Shown here piece by piece: positions 13,101 through 27,050 of a stretch of DNA of 64,000 nucleotides. Position 1 is the stretch's first letter, and every line of letters begins with the position of its first letter. Under the pieces are notes generated by a model. That model searched no databases, was not told the origin of the DNA, and saw only the letters and a list, made by a program, of their open reading frames with translations. The position numbers were made by a program, and so were the translations under genes. The DNA is from Dicaeum eximium (Eukaryota; Chordata; Aves; Passeriformes; Dicaeidae), in the NCBI GenBank assembly GCA_013396995.1, contig VWZP01006003.1, positions 1,988,255 through 2,052,254 of the forward strand. The letters are read 5' to 3'.

Positions 13101-13247
13101 AAAAGTATTGGACAGGTTTCCTGATGAATCATATTTCAAATAAGCTGTGTGCCCTGGAAACATGGCTGGCAGCTTGTGGAGAGCTATAAATGTGTGGGGC
13201 AAGACCTTTCACTCTGCCATATGGCTAGCTCATCCCAGCTTGACCAG
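7171..13247. other. Intergenic DNA
   Basis: No exon, RNA gene or recognisable transposon was found in about 6 kb. Open frames here overlap each other on both strands and match no family I know. Short T/G-rich runs occur near 7270 and 8690. Confidence 0.55.
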
Positions 13248-13919
13248 TGTCCTGGGCTGCAAGAGGTAGGTGGGGGTATTCTATTCCCATCTGTTAGAGC
13301 TGGGGCAGTTATCTACTGTTAATTGGGCAGTTTTCTTTATCTCTTCCACAACCAATCCTCCCTCTGAGGAGATCTCTTCTGTTAATGGGCCATTGAGCCT
13401 CCCTGCATGACTGATAAAATTACATCATCCCATTGGGAGATGTGCTGCCCAGGGTGAGGAGCCAAGCATTCCTACCTGGACATAATCTGAGGTGTGGAAC
13501 ACCACAGGCAGCCTTTTCCCACTGGATTCCCAGAGGAAGGCCAGGCCCATCTACACCAGCACTGGACCTTCAGAGGAAAACTCCCCCCTTCTACAGGATC
13601 ACTGCTCCAGCAGAACCACATCTGTCACTGCAGGAGGGGCAGCCACCATTTAATGGCACTGCTGCCAACACCCTGACCCACAGCGTGTCAGGTCGTATTC
13701 TGACTCTGTCAGTGGTTTTTTTTCTTCTTGTTTGTAATATTCCATTTGTATTTTTTTTATTTTCCTAGTAAAGAACTGTTATTCCTATTCCCATATCTTT
13801 GCCTGAGAGCCTCTTAATTTTCAAAATGATACTAATTCAGAGGGAGGAGGTTTACATTTTCCATTTCAAGGGAGGCTCCTGCCTTCCTTAGCAAACACCT
13901 GTCTTTTCAAACCAAGAAA
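13248..13919 (-). mobile_element. Solo LTR of an avian endogenous retrovirus, minus strand
   Basis: A 672-bp element. On the + strand it opens TGTCCTGGGCTGCAAGAGG, so the minus-strand 3' end reads ..CCAGGACA. It closes ..CAAACCAAGAAA, so the minus-strand 5' end reads TTTCTTGGTTTG, a one-base departure from the TGTCTTGG start of the copy at 6577. The flanks carry the same five bases, ACCAG, at 13243-13247 and 13920-13924, the 5-bp target duplication expected for this retrovirus class. I recognise this LTR type from passerine genomes (ERVL-like, from memory). No internal retroviral genes adjoin it, so it is the product of LTR-LTR recombination. The open frame at 13433-13768 lies wholly inside it and is not a gene. 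Confidence 0.85.
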
Positions 13920-13924
13920 ACCAG

Positions 13925-15873
13925 GAATGCTCAAGATGAAGAGTAGCAGAGATTCTGGCAGTTTTCCTGGGGAGAAGGGGTCAGTGAGGCTGGCAGGTGA
14001 TTATGTTACCAGGTATTAACAGTCCAGCCACTGGTGACAAAAAAACTGGACACCACAAGGAGGCCTTCAACAGGCCACTTAGGTTGGGAGTCACACAGAG
14101 CACCTGTGAGTGGGAGCTGAGAGGATTGAGCACAGGAATTGTCCCGCCTTACCTACCCTGGTCTCACACCTTTTCCCTGTCTATTCCCTACTGGCCACCT
14201 TTTAGGATAGGATGGCTTGGGTGTTAGGAGTCAGACCAGACCTGTGCTCTGAGCCTGCTCAGGGAGGAATGAGGCCAGCCAGCTTGGCTCCCACTGCAGG
14301 TTGGCAGGAATGCTGAGGTTGCAGAGGAGGAGGCTATGCCTTAGACTGGGCTCAGAAAAGAAATGCCTGCCAGCTCTGCTCTGCTGGCCAGCTTTGCTTC
14401 CCTTTGGAGGTGGTGGACTTGATGGGCTTAGTCAGAGCCAGGCAGCCTCATATCTCATAACAGCTCTTTTCAGTGAGTGCAGCCTTATTCCTCTGCAAAT
14501 TATCCCTGAGTGATTATACTTCTGCTTATTTTGCAATGATTGTGTTAATGATTTTTGCAAATGAATTTTAAACCAAGAGATGTCTAGCCTGATTATTTGG
14601 CTGCTTTCACCACTGTCATCACATCCAATAGCTGTTATTTAGAAAACACTCTTTGCACTTGTGTTTACTCACACAGATTATATGGTGGGGTTGGGCTCTT
14701 TTGCTGGATATTTCCCAAGCCACCAAAAGCTTTGGAGGTGGCAGCCCAAATGCTTTGAACACAAATACTGAAGCCAGCGAGTATTTATCTGAGTATCTGC
14801 CAAGCTCTCATTTTCTGAGAACACACTGGTGAATCAAAATTTAGTCTCATGAACATTTATGGAAAACAACCAAGACAGCAGCTCCAAATCCCATCCTTCC
14901 AAATGAATTCTGCTTCTCTTCTAAAGCATGTTCCCAAATTCATTTGGGCTTACCAGTCCATGTCTAGTTCTTGCCAAGTATGAAATATCCATGTACTATC
15001 TTCTTTTCTTGGTCCCACTTCCCATGTTTTTTCTGGAAAAGCAGGGATTGATCACACTAATGATGAGAGACATTCTTTCTCTCCAGCACCTTTTATACTC
15101 ACAGCCTGCTTCTGCCTCTAACTCACACAACAAATGTGATACAGAAAACAGTTGTGGCTTTCAAATTCAGTTTTTACCCCCTCAGTGGAAATGGTCACTT
15201 TCTGGCATGTTTTCTTTCCAGACTAGAAGTGTATGAGGTGGGGAGATGCTTTGCTGTGCTTTCCATGAAGGGAGTCTGCCTGTGGCCACTGGTGTTTCCA
15301 GTGGAGCCACTGCAGTTCTCAGGTGTTGCTCAGCCAGGACTCTGTGGAGAGCTGTGAAAACACATTTAACAGCCTGGTTCCCTCAGGCCTGAGCTCTCCA
15401 TCTGCCCTGCAAGCAAATTGCTGCTGTCTCTCTCTATCTTTTTATTTTAGGAGGTGTCACATCAGCAGTTGGTCTTGAGGAGAGATTGAAGACCGAGAGA
15501 GAACAGTGATGGATGGGCTAATGCCAGACTCAGGAAAGGGTGAGCTATGATGTCTTGATAGCTGAAGTTTCACTCTTTCTGACAAAAGGAGGCCAGGGGC
15601 TTTGTTGCTGGCTCCCCTCTGAAACTACCTGCAGGTACCTGCTTTAATTTGGTTGGTTTGACCAAAGCAAATCCCAGTCTCCCAGTAACACGGCAGTACA
15701 TTCAAAAAGCCCTCACCTGGCTTGAGCTCCACAGAAACTGCAAAGCAAGCTGGGTAGACGAGGGAGAGCTGAGACTCCTACATGGTCCAGCACATCCAGG
15801 GCTGTGCCTGCACACTGCCCAGGAGGCAGGGAAGCATGCCTCTGCCAGCTCTGCTCTCACCAAGGCTTGCATC
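13925..15873. other. Intergenic DNA
   Basis: Nothing beyond chance open frames was seen in this stretch between the solo LTR and the CR1 fragment. Confidence 0.55.
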
Positions 15874-15940
15874 ATAAAATCATAGAATGGTTTGGGCTGG
15901 AAAGGACCTTAAAGGTCTTCTAGTTCCAACCCCACACCAT
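15874..15940 (-). mobile_element. CR1 LINE 3'-end fragment
   Basis: The block ATCATAGAATGGTTTGGG followed by GGAAAGGACCTTAAAG and TCTAGTTCCAACCCC is the familiar reverse complement of the CR1 3' end, where CR1 has its short ATTCTATG-type terminal repeats. Only about 65 bp survive, with a few substitutions. CR1 is the dominant LINE of birds and copies are usually 5'-truncated like this. Confidence 0.85.
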
Positions 15941-18900
15941 AGAAAACGCTCTCCAAGACAACGTGAGCCTTAGTTCACCAGGAAGGGATTTGATCTTGTT
16001 CCTGCTGGAGTCAGCTGGCAGCAATTCCAGCAGTGTTCCATGGCATGGTGGGCAATAATGATTTTCCTGTTCTGCACTACATCCTCCCCGTGCTTGCAGG
16101 TCTGGTCAGTGCAAGCTGTGCTCAACTGCAGAGATACAGAATGGGTTTCCTAGGGAGCAAAGGCAGCACTGGCTGATTTTTTATCCTAGCTAAGAGCCTA
16201 AAGGAAAGATTTCTGAGACAGATGTAGTTTACTTCTCTTTTAACATCATTATCTGCCAAATAAGAGGTACTCAAACTCCCAGAGTGGTGTGGGGGACACA
16301 GACTCCCTGAAGAGGAGAGGGATGAGGGTACTCTGTCAGACCAATAGCTTTCTACCAGAAGGGATTGCCACTCACTGCATTTGCTTCAGCTCAGAGACGA
16401 TGCTTTTGCCAGGATGCCTCCAGCGTGTGTGCTGGAGAGCCACTCGGCTGTCAAAGCCCCCTAGGTTTACCCAGTAAAAATAATTTTCTTTCTCGAATTT
16501 CCCTCTTGCCAGCCTTCCTGGCAGCTGTCTTTCTCTTTCTTACTGCCTCTTCCATGCTCCTCTAGTGACCACTAAGTCTGAAATGTGATCTTTAAACACA
16601 GCCTGTTGGCAGGATAATAGCACAGATGTAGGTGGCAGCACAAGCAGCAACCTCAGCAACGCTGTAAGACAGCAGATTTCCCCTCCCATCTCTATGGGGC
16701 AAGGGCTTTGGCCCATGAGCTGTGTCAGGTTTAGTGGTGATAAATTATTGCCTGCTCCTTTAAAGAAGGAGAGTTTTGATAGCAAAGAATAAAAACTGTG
16801 GTATTACCTTGGTGTCCTCAGCCCAGCTGAGCCTCCAGGGAGCTGGTGCAATGTCAGGAATAGGGTGAAGCCAGCCTTTGTTTGCATGCAGGGGCAGGAG
16901 GGGAGTCAGGTCACTGTTGTGTCTCCTCAGCACTGAAAGCTGCTAAATGTACTTTTGTCACTATTTTAAGCATCCCCACCTCTGTTTTAACACAAAGAGA
17001 GGAGCTGATGAAGTGCTAAGGTGTCACCTCTGGGGGGAATTATGTTTTAGCTCACTTGGGATCCTCCCCTGCCTCTCTGTCAATGCTGCCTCTAACAAGG
17101 CAATGCTCACAGCATCAGCAGGTCCCCCATGCTGCTTTTGAGAGTGGCTTCTCTCTACTCCCAGTGGATGGAAATTATCTTGGGCCCCAGAAAGGAAAAT
17201 AAAAGAGAAATAAATGTTCCACACAAGCTGTTTTAGAGCCAATGACAAGATTTACACACTAAGCAACTAGTTATTCACATGTGGCTCCTTGCCTTGGCTG
17301 ATGGTTGGTACCTGCCACTTCAAATGAGAAGTATCCATTTTCCTGTAGCTGACCTCTCCATCCCAAAAGCCTGACCCGTAGCCAGAAATGCACTTGATCC
17401 TTGCAGGAACTAACAAATCCTTGCAGGAACTGCTGCAGCAATATGAGTTCAACCAGCCTCTTGCAACCCACTTGTCTGATGGCTCCCCACTTCTTTGGCA
17501 TCAAGCCCTTTCACTTTGTCCTCCCTCCTGCCCATGCCCTTGGAGCCTCTTCTCTCCCAGTGGCTGTGATTTTCCAGTGGCTGTGGGACCCCCCCTGCCC
17601 CACACCCGCGACATGCAGGGCGTTGATTTGACTGGACGTGAGCGCAAAGCTCATTAAGGACTTGTCGATAGTGCAATGAGAAGCAGTGTGGGGTGAGGCA
17701 GAGGGAGAAGGGCCCTGTGGCAGGAGGGGCTCACAACTCCCCTCTGCATGTGGGAACAGGTCTGGATGTGCATCCCTGGGCTGGTGTCTCTGTGAGCAGC
17801 TCTGCGTGCCCCAGGGACCCGCCGCCGGCTGGCACCGTGAGGCAGGTGAGTCCACTGGGACAGCAGTGTCCGGTCTTGGGGTGTGAGCACTGCGGGCAGA
17901 GAAGGGAGTGTCGAAGTAGTGGTGGGAAAGAGCCTGCTCTAGCATCCCTGGGGAAGAGTGGTGCAGGTGCTGGGCTCTCCTCCGTCCATACTGGGTTGGA
18001 TGTGGGTCTGAGTGGCGCAGCACCTTGAGGACAAGGCAGGATGCAGGATTGTTCCTGTCTTCCAAAAGGTGATGGAGGGCTGAGCAAATGAGGACAGCCC
18101 TGCCTGGTGCTCAATTGCAGCAGTGTGAAACGGAGCAGATTTTGTGCAGCTTTACCTGCAGCTGCACCACCGTGATGCCTAAATTTCTTCTGTCAGTTGC
18201 CATTGCTGTTGCAATGTCCCCTTGGTCAAGAAAGACACCAGTTGCTGGCAAGGCAGCAACTTTCCCATCTGTCACTCCCATGCAGAGCTAACTGGATTCC
18301 CCTCGGTGTTAACAGGCAGGTGCAGCAACCAACCTCTAAAACCTGCTCACTGAGCAAAATCCTGGGCTGAAGAGGCTGTTTCTGCTGCAGTGGAGAGGTG
18401 CAGCATGAACCATCTCTCCCCCATGCTGCAGTGGGGCTGGCTGGGAAGGACCTGCAGGTGCTGCTCCCTGCCCTGCTGTGTAAGCAACCCCCTGCTTCCA
18501 TCCAGGAAGCTGGCACTACCAGGCAGAGCAAGAGGGGAGATGACTGTCTCAGAGCATGACCTGAAGATGGTACTGGGGTCCCAAATATTGGAAAGCTTCT
18601 CACAGTGCCTATGGGCTGGGAAAAAAAATGTAGTGAGTGCAAATGATTGTTCAGTAAAGATGCTGTATCAGCACTTGTGTGAAAACCTGGGGCAAGCTTC
18701 TCTGAGAAGGGTCTCCAGTGGGTAGAACTCAGGGAATGGCTTAGGTGATACACACATGAGGCATGGGCTCAGCTGCCCCTCCCTGGGGCTGGGATAGCCC
18801 TTCCCAGCCTTTTATGTTTCAGCCCCAAGGATCAACGTGACACACAGTGTTCTAGGTTCTTTGTGAACCTTCACAAAGTTCCTGCAAGTTCTGATGGCCT

Positions 18901-21900
18901 GTGGCAGTGGAACTTCCCTGTACAGCGGCTGGGATGTTTCTGGGGTCTGTGTCTGTGGCCTTCCTTCCTATCTATCTGCAAGAGACTCTGACTCTGGAGG
19001 ATCATAACTCACTCCTTCAGTGAAGCCCTTCCCACCTCTCCTCTGTCTCCACAGCACTGGAGACTTGGACAAACTCACCCATCCCTTCCTCTCTCTCCTC
19101 CTACCCTCTCCCTGCTCCCTATCTGCCATGAGTGCTGCTTGGAGCTGCAGTCTGGATACCAAAGGCTCCTCAGTTTGCTGGTGACCTTGCTATGATTCTG
19201 CCAGCACCTGGTAGAGACCTCCAGCACATTTAATTTTGGTTCTCCTCCCTCCAAGAGAAGCTCTGCAACAGCTTGGGATTTTGTTGTGTGGAGAACAAAA
19301 ATGAGGTTGAAGACACGCAGCTGGAAAAGCATTTTCTTAGGAAGAAACCTAACAGGCACAAGGAACAAGCAACTAATGTCTTTATACTGCAGGTGAACAC
19401 TCACATGACACTGAGTCCTGTTTGCTGGGATTAGAGCAAGTGGGTATTGTGCCTGGCCCCTGTGGAGATGCTCATGTGGTAAAGGCTGTTCCTGATGCTG
19501 GAGGGCCAGGGTCTGCACCCTGCTATGGACTGGCTGTGTGGGATGTGACTGGATCCTTCAGCCAAGGCAACAGGGACAACAACCTTTCCTTCCTCTGCTT
19601 TATCTCTTGATCACAAGTCCTGGGGGAAGAGCTGCTCCTTCTCCACTGCTCTATGGAGCTGAGCAAAAAAGTGAGGATAGGAGAAGATCTGAATGTTAAA
19701 TTGGTAGAGATAATGCCCAGCTAGATGCAGGTTGATCCTGGACAGCAGGGGATGGTGCTCTGGGTAATGAGCACATTTTCCAGGCTGATTTGAGGAAAAC
19801 CTCAGCTGAGGGGCTGAAGGCTACTAATGCTCTTGGAAGGTTCCTGCTGAGGCAGTGGCTCTGCTGTTCTCTATTTTACACCCCCAAAAAAAGCATATGA
19901 TCAAAGGCAGCCTTGTGGCAGCCTGAGGGCTCTGGAGCGTGATTACCTCTCTGGTTTCATGAGAAGAAGAACAAAGAATTTGGCATCTGAGAATGGACAC
20001 AGGTTTTCTCTTCAGCTTGGCCATGCTGCAGAAGGAAATAATGTTGTGCTCTGCATGGTGAGGCTCTAGTCTTTCTGGAGCTGGATGCTTGTGCCAGAGT
20101 GGTGACAGGCACATTCACAGGTGCCATGTTCTGAATGAGGTGCTTGGTAGCTGCCGTGACCCTGCCCAGAAGGAGCAGGGGGAAAGGCTGTGATTTTCTC
20201 ATTCTTTTCCTATCTACCTTCCTCTTTGTGCTTTCATCTGGATGCAGTAGCAGAAATTTGTTGAGGCAGTGCATGGTTTTCACATGGTTATCTTACTCCA
20301 AGGGCAGCAGGTCCAGTCAGTGTGGAGCAGGCTGAACTTGTGGAAATGCATCCCCCTGTGGATGCATCATGTCCCAGTCTGAGCTTCCCAGCCCCAGGGA
20401 CAGCCAGTCCTTTGCTCTTCTGCCACAAAAGGTGAGAAGAGATTGCTCCCTGGCAATGCTGGACAGCTCAGAGCAGACCCTGGATCATTCTCATGCTTCT
20501 TTCTGCTCTTTCCTGCACATTTTTTTCCTTATTCAATTTTATTTTTTATTAAATTGTGGCAACAAAGTCCAAGGTGACTTTCTCAAGTGCATGCCATCGC
20601 TTTTCTTTGCAACACCAATTTTGCCCAATCTGTTTAGTTCAATGACTTCATTTTAAAAAAGCAGCAAAACCTAAAAAAAAAACCAACAAAAAACTAAAAC
20701 CCAAACCGAAACAAAGAAAAAACCAACCAACAAACAAAGAAACAAACAAAAAAGTAACACAAAACCCCCCCCAAAGCATACCAAGACAAATACAGCAAAT
20801 AACCACTGACATCACTTGCAACATCTCTGGAGCTGCATCAAATCCAGCTTTATGTGTATGAAGTTGTGATTTCTTCCCCCTCATGCACTGCACAGCCATG
20901 GCTTTTGCCCAGCACTGGTGAGTCCTTGTAAGACAGGGCAGTTTACCCCTGGGAATGCCAAAGTCTCACCCAGGATGTTGCTTTAGATCAGGATTTAAGC
21001 TAAAATCTTGGTTCAGAGGCAGAGTTCCGGTGAGGTAGTAGCCAGTGAGCAGTAACTCAGGCTGCATTAACTGAGCTGTGACAGTGCAGCCTCTCTGCAG
21101 AAAAGAGAGAAGCAGCCAGTGTGGATGCCTGTCTACATCCTGGTGGCAGTGCCTGGACACCACGCTGGGCTGTCACGAACAGGCACAGGACGTATAAAGC
21201 AAGAGAAATTCCATCTGCAGCTGCCCTCCCTGTGTCCATTCTAGGCACTTCTGCCCCACTGATGTTCTCATTGAAGGCACTGAGAAGGTTTTTTCCATCA
21301 GCCTGCTTGGAGTGGGACTATACCAAGGAGCAAAGCAGGTCACCCCACCACCTTTCTTCTGTAGGAACACTAACCTGCAGCTCTTCTTTCCCTCCACTCC
21401 CTACTTCTTGAGGGACTTCTTTGAGAGCTGTGCTCTTTTTTCAAGCACAGATGAAACTTGCCAGTGAACTCAAAAAGAAACTGGGGTTGGGTATCAGACA
21501 GATGGGTCTTCGCAGAATAAAGCTGGGCTAAAAATGTCCATGTTGCTTCAGGCAGGGCAAAAGAATAACACAGCAAAAACTACCAACATCATGAAACTGG
21601 CATACCAGCGTGACAGGTTGCACTGTACAAGAAAAGAAAAACACTCTTAAATTTAATCAACACATTTAAAACAAGCAGAAATAGGCCTTTAATCTTTTTA
21701 GTGTGGTACTTTCACTGAGGAGGATGGAGACAGGGATGCCTCCCAATCTGGAAATGTGCAGTCTGCTCAGACACTGCCATGAGGGAGTGGGATGTGGCCT
21801 GGCCTTGATCCTCATGCTGTTGTGGTGGCTCAGACTGGGTCTAGGGCTAGGGGCAAAAAAGTGTCCTGCCATCTCTCTGCTTCCTGGGGAAGCTTCTCAG

Positions 21901-24900
21901 GGACCAGGATGAGTTTTAAGTGAGAGCATTAAAATGGTTCAGAAGCTACATCACTTGCATCTTCCAAAAAAGGCACTAACCCTGCTTTCCTTAGGTACAA
22001 TGTAAGGTGATGGCAGAAGGGGTGAGTGAAGCACAGCCTGTGGCCAGGAGCAGGACCTGACTGTCTTCCCCCATGGGAAGAGGAATTTCAAGTGGGCATC
22101 TGGAGACAGTTGGGTTGTTGCAGTAGTTGGCCCCATTCCTCCTGCATGTATAACACAAAAATGAAGGTGCCCCTTGGCAAAGCAGTCACATGGCAGGATG
22201 CAGCCAGTCCCAGCAGCTCCTGAAACTTTTTCAGAGCTATGAGGTACTGCCATAGCCCTCCTGGGATCATGGCTGGGGGTTGAAAGATGTGTCCCTGCCT
22301 CATGTGAAAATCCCATTTATCTGATGGTTTATGAAAGGTGGCTCATGCCCCGATTGCCCCTTCTTCTCATCTGGATAAGGTTGTGGTGTGGTGCCAACCT
22401 CACCTGCCACATTATTAAGAGTGATGTGGGCTGCTGGTGGAAGAGGCACATTGGACAGCAGCTGCAGGTCAGACCCAGGTATCAGCACCCCAGATCTTAT
22501 GCAAGAGGATGGAAAAGGGGGTGGAACTGCAGGCCACCCAGCAGTTCCATCACCTAGGAGAGGTAATTTACTCTTTTCTCACATCCTCTGTGAGTCCTGA
22601 CTTCTCCAACGAAGCAGTCACCTGTCTTCAGGGGAAAGGAGATGAAATGTTGGGTGACTGCAGTGGCACCTCTTGGGCAGCATGCAGAGAGGGCTGTGAA
22701 GCATAAGCCCTGTCTGCCTGACCCAGCTGGACAGGACAGTGATGCTCCAGCCCTGAGTGGGCTCCATGTGGGGCCAGCACTCTGCCAGAATCCTCAGACT
22801 CCCACAGGGGGCTTTTCTGCACACCCTCCAGCTTTCAGGGATGCGGGAAGCTCCAGCATATGCTGCTGCTGCTGCAGTGAGCAGAAAGTTGACCGAGAGT
22901 CTGCTGTGCCCTGACTGGCCAGTCATGGCTCTGAACAAGACACACGAGCCTTGGGGCTACTTGGCTGTCATTAAAATGGTGTGGATGGAAGGAAATGTTT
23001 AACTGACTAAACAACAGCCTGTACTGTGTAATTAAACTAATTGTGGCTCTACCTGCATGGGTCAGAAGTAATTTGTGTGGCTGTTAAATCACTGACAAAT
23101 AAGGGGTGGGGAGGTTTGTGAAAGTATTTCTTACATATGTTTCCATAGATCATTTTGCTGTTTCATTTCGGGCAATTTTATGCCCTTGAAATTTCTGGTT
23201 TCTGTCAAATTTGAGGAGATTGTTAATATTTGATGCTGAAGCAGGGGAAAGTAAAAAGGTCACTGTTGTTAGCAACAGTGTTTCAGGAGGCAGAGTTTCA
23301 AGTGGTAGCAATACTTTCTCAGTGCTATTTTCTTATTTGAAGTGAAATCCCTCAAAAAAAAAAAAAANTGGTTGCCCAAATGCATTTCAGCCTGGCTCTG
23401 CAACCACTGGGGACCAGGCAATTGTTTTTATTGACTTGAGCAACAGAAGACCAGGCCTTCTACACAACTTGGTGAAACACAGGTCACTCCTTTACTGCCA
23501 GAAATTTATGGCATTAGCTTTCACTGATTGCTTGGAAAGTTATGGCTTCAGAATGTGGTGCATTTGGAAGAAGTTGAATGAGAAACCTCCTATAGTGTCA
23601 TGTTGAAACACTTTGACCTTGTTTTCAAGTCCTTGCAAAGCAGAGCCCACCTCTGTCTTGTAACTCTGCTCTTCTGTATTATCATTTTGAGTCCTTCAGG
23701 CATTTTGTTGTGCCCAAAGCACCGTGTGCTTTTCAGAACAAATAATCTGACATGACAGAGAGCTGCTGAACTGAGTCTGCTCTCTTTATGCTGGAGGACA
23801 AAGCTTTGTGCTTGTGCTGGAGGAGACCCATGTGGATAAGTGGAGGGGTTGACACTTTGTGCCAGTAGGACCACTTGTTCAGCATGAGAGCAGCACAGGA
23901 GTCAAACAGTTGGCCTGGAGTGACTGATGCCTGTGGTTTTGCTGGTCAGGGCTACGTGTCTGGGGAAGAACATGGCCCAGCCGGGCTGTGGGACATGCAC
24001 AAGCCCTTCTGTCCTAATCTTCCATCTCTGCAGAGAGACAGGACAATAGGTGGGATGGATCCTCAGTGAGATCCTCTTGTCTGTTTTTCTATTTCTTGAC
24101 TGTGAAGAAGCCTCTATAAATCTAGCTTATTCTTTCTGAGCTGGAGATGAAGGACCTCACTTTTCAGGTAAGAAGAAATTGCCAGTGTGGTCTGCTGCTC
24201 CTTTGTCATCTCACCCCAAGTCTAGGAAATATGAGGTGTGACCAGCTAGCTGCAGTATCACCCCAGAACTGTGGCAACAGGAACAGGGAAAAGAGCACAG
24301 GGACAGCAGGATACATAAATATTTTTTAAAGACAGCAGCTTACCTTCTGTTTTTTATCTACAGAAAAGAAAAGAAATGAGTCTAAATGGCTTCTGCTGAG
24401 TCCAATTTGTTATGTCTCCAGGCATAGCTAATTACCCTGATTTAGCCCAGCTCTTGAGTTCTTCCCAAGGGTTTTAGTGCTATTTCTTCTATTTTGATTT
24501 ATAAATTTTCTTTATTTTACTTTCCTCCTATATATTCTGTATAATCTTTTTCTCCCTACCTTAGTGAGGAGCCAGGAGCTGGTGTGGCAGTGCTGTCACA
24601 AGGTGTAGGACAGAAATGGGATCTGTCAACCTTGCTCTGCTTGCTAAAGCCTTTGCTCTGAGTGTCCTGCAATGGTCCCTTCTGGCATCTGCCTCATGGG
24701 CTATGTGAAATGGTCTCTTCTCAGAAGCCATTTTCATGCTGCCACTTACTGCTGGGCTTACTGCAACCATCCTGGGGCTAGAGGAGTGAGGATGAGGCTC
24801 AGTGTGGGCTCCATAGCTCAGGGAGTTTGCTTACAGACTTTGTCCCACAGCAAGGGGATTTCTGGCTTCCCCACTGACTTACCAGAAGGAATTACAGTAA

Positions 24901-26703
24901 TTTCCTGGTTCAGCCATTCCCTTCAGAGTTGATAGAGTTTTCCTAACCTCAGTGATGAGTTCTGAGGGGGAACAAAATTCACCTGCTGTAATCATGGGAT
25001 GCCTACTGTAGTAAGCAGGGGTCATACTGCCATTGAGCCTGGACTTAAGAGACCATCTCTGTCCAGTACACTTTGAAAACACTAGTTAAGGAGTCCCTCA
25101 AACAGCCCATGGAACAAATGGGTACTGTTTCTTTGTGAGACTAGACTGCCAATAGTAAGAAGCTCAGGCAAAGTCAGCTTTAACTGCTAGAGCATGACAC
25201 CTCTTTACAGCATTGATTTGTTTCCTGATATACCCATTTTGGTTTTGTTTTGTTTGTTTGTTTTCCAATGTTTGCATCTATGAGTGTTTTTGTCAACAGA
25301 CTTCTCTGGGAGATTGTAGCACTGATCACCCTCAGGACCCTTGGTGAGGATTAAATTTATCTCTGTAAAATGGGCTGAGAAGTGGGTGAGAGCAAACCCC
25401 GTGCCAGTCCTGTCTTCTGTACTGGCTGAGGGAGATGCTGAGAGGAGAGGATAAAACCAGGAAAAGTGGAGAGTGTTATTTCCTTGGAAGAGTCCCTCAA
25501 CCTCCAATAACTTCCAGCTCAAGGTTTTGCAGAATTGCAGGGGTACATTCTGGTGGATTTTCCTTCCATTATCTATCTTCTTAATTTCCTCTTCTGAAGT
25601 CATGTAAACTCTCAGCATCCAGCATGTCCTGCAGTGGGGAGTCTCATGCCATAGCTGCACATTTTCTGGAATATCACCTCTTGCTCTTTTTGAACCTACC
25701 ACCTGCTGGTCATGGTTTAATCCCTTGCAGTTCTTGTGTCAGAAATGGTGAATACTTGTATTTTATGACACTGATACATTTATAGCCCCTGCCAGCTACC
25801 TCTTCCACAGAACAATGGATCCTGTTTCATTTATACCCTCTTCACATGGAAGTTGCTCCACACTGTTAAGTTGCCTTTTGGCTCTCTTCCATCCCTTCTT
25901 CTGACTTTGCAACAGTTTGTGTGACAGGAAGAGAGAACTGCACTTATTTTTCAAGACACGAGTGCAATATTGGGTTAGCCACAGGTGTAGTAACATAGCC
26001 TGCTCTCGCTCTTTCCACATTGTTTTGGTGTGATGGTTATATACTTCTCAGGGCCTAAAATCAATGCAGGTATTAATTAAATTTTTTAGTCAGACTCATG
26101 CAATTAATCATCAGGACTTTGGAGTCCTAACTTAGAGGGATTTCAGTGATTCACAGGCCGGCTCTAGTCACTGGTGAACACAAGCTGAATACACCTGGGG
26201 ATTGCAGCACCACATGCAGCATGGTGTACAGGCAGGAGCTGAGCAGAGCAGCGATTGCTTTGCCAGATGCTGCAGGTGCACAGCTGTGAACACGGCTGTG
26301 TTGCTGCCATGGTGAAGGATAAGGGCATGAGAATGCCAAGTGGAGCACATCCATAGCGGAGGTGATGTGCAAAGCTGTGCTTGGCTGGCTGGGCCACACA
26401 AACTCTCAGATGGCTCTGTGGCTACTGCACTCTGTTTTGGACCCCAAACCTGGGAGCTCTGGTACCTTCATCATGCCCTCCTCCACTGTCACTCAGACAG
26501 GACAGATATATTTCTGTGCTCTGTGCTGGGTCACCCACAACCTGTGGTTTTGCTGCATTTCTACTGGTCCCAGAGCTCTTCCTGCAGAGCACTGGGGTGA
26601 GAAGCAGATAAGATGAGAGTTGAGAGATTTGTTATGTAATGGTAACAACCAAGTCTGACACACTACATTGACACAGGACTTTCATTCTCTCCTTTCTCAC
26701 CAG
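15941..26703. other. Intergenic DNA, probably including unlocated 5' exons of the GAT1-like gene
   Basis: Over 10 kb without a coding exon I can support. GC-rich stretches near 17580-18120 and 22640-22900 produce overlapping open frames on both strands, the signature of stop-poor DNA and not of genes. An A/AAAC-rich tract lies at 20655-20757 and an A14 run at 23354-23367 followed by an N. A 5' non-coding exon of the downstream gene is expected somewhere here. Confidence 0.5.
20655..20757. repeat. A-rich / AAAC low-complexity tract
   Basis: About 100 bases consisting almost wholly of A and C with AAAC- and AACC-like units. It creates an artificial minus-strand frame rich in Phe, Leu and Val (20648-20899). 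Confidence 0.85.
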
Positions 26704-26809
26704 GAGCTTTGCCCAGTGCTTCCCATCTTGTCTTCACGTGGCCGGGGCAGAAACTGCCTTTCCTGCTCCTCCAGCCCCTCAGCAAGAGTGGAGGTACTTC
26801 TGAGTCACC
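26692..26809 (+). promoter_or_regulatory. Probable 5' UTR splice acceptor, UTR and start context of the GAT1-like gene
   Basis: A pyrimidine-rich run (TTCATTCTCTCCTTTCTCACCAG) ends at 26703 and looks like a 3' splice site, making 26704-26809 a 106-base 5' UTR in the first coding exon. The start codon at 26810 has context CACCATGG (A at -3, G at +4), a strong Kozak match. The upstream non-coding exon and promoter are not identified. Confidence 0.55.
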
Positions 26810-27050
26810 ATGGGCAAGTTGGACAACACCTCCGTGGAGCTGAACTCTCCCTCCGAGGTGAAGCAGGCAGCCCTGGAGGAGCCAGAGCCCATCAGCCCTG
26901 AGGCTGTGAGCACCAAGAAGAAGAAGAAGGAGATCCCAGACAGAGGTTCCTGGAAGGGGAAGTTTGACTTCTTGCTGTCCTGTGTGGGCTATGCTATCGG
27001 TCTGGGCAATGTCTGGCGCTTCCCTTATCTCTGTGGCAAAAATGGAGGAG
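26810..27050 (+). CDS. SLC6A1-like: GAT1-like coding exon 1 (N-terminus, TM1)
   Basis: Residues 1-80 plus one base of codon 81; donor GAG|GTGAGA. It holds the start codon, a 50-residue cytoplasmic N-terminus with five lysines in a row (36-40), the PDR..WKGKFDF gate segment and the whole of TM1 with the sodium-binding turn. Intron 1 follows in phase 1. Confidence 0.95.

Noticed and set aside
13433..13768. 111-residue + strand frame
   Set aside because: Lies wholly inside the minus-strand solo LTR.
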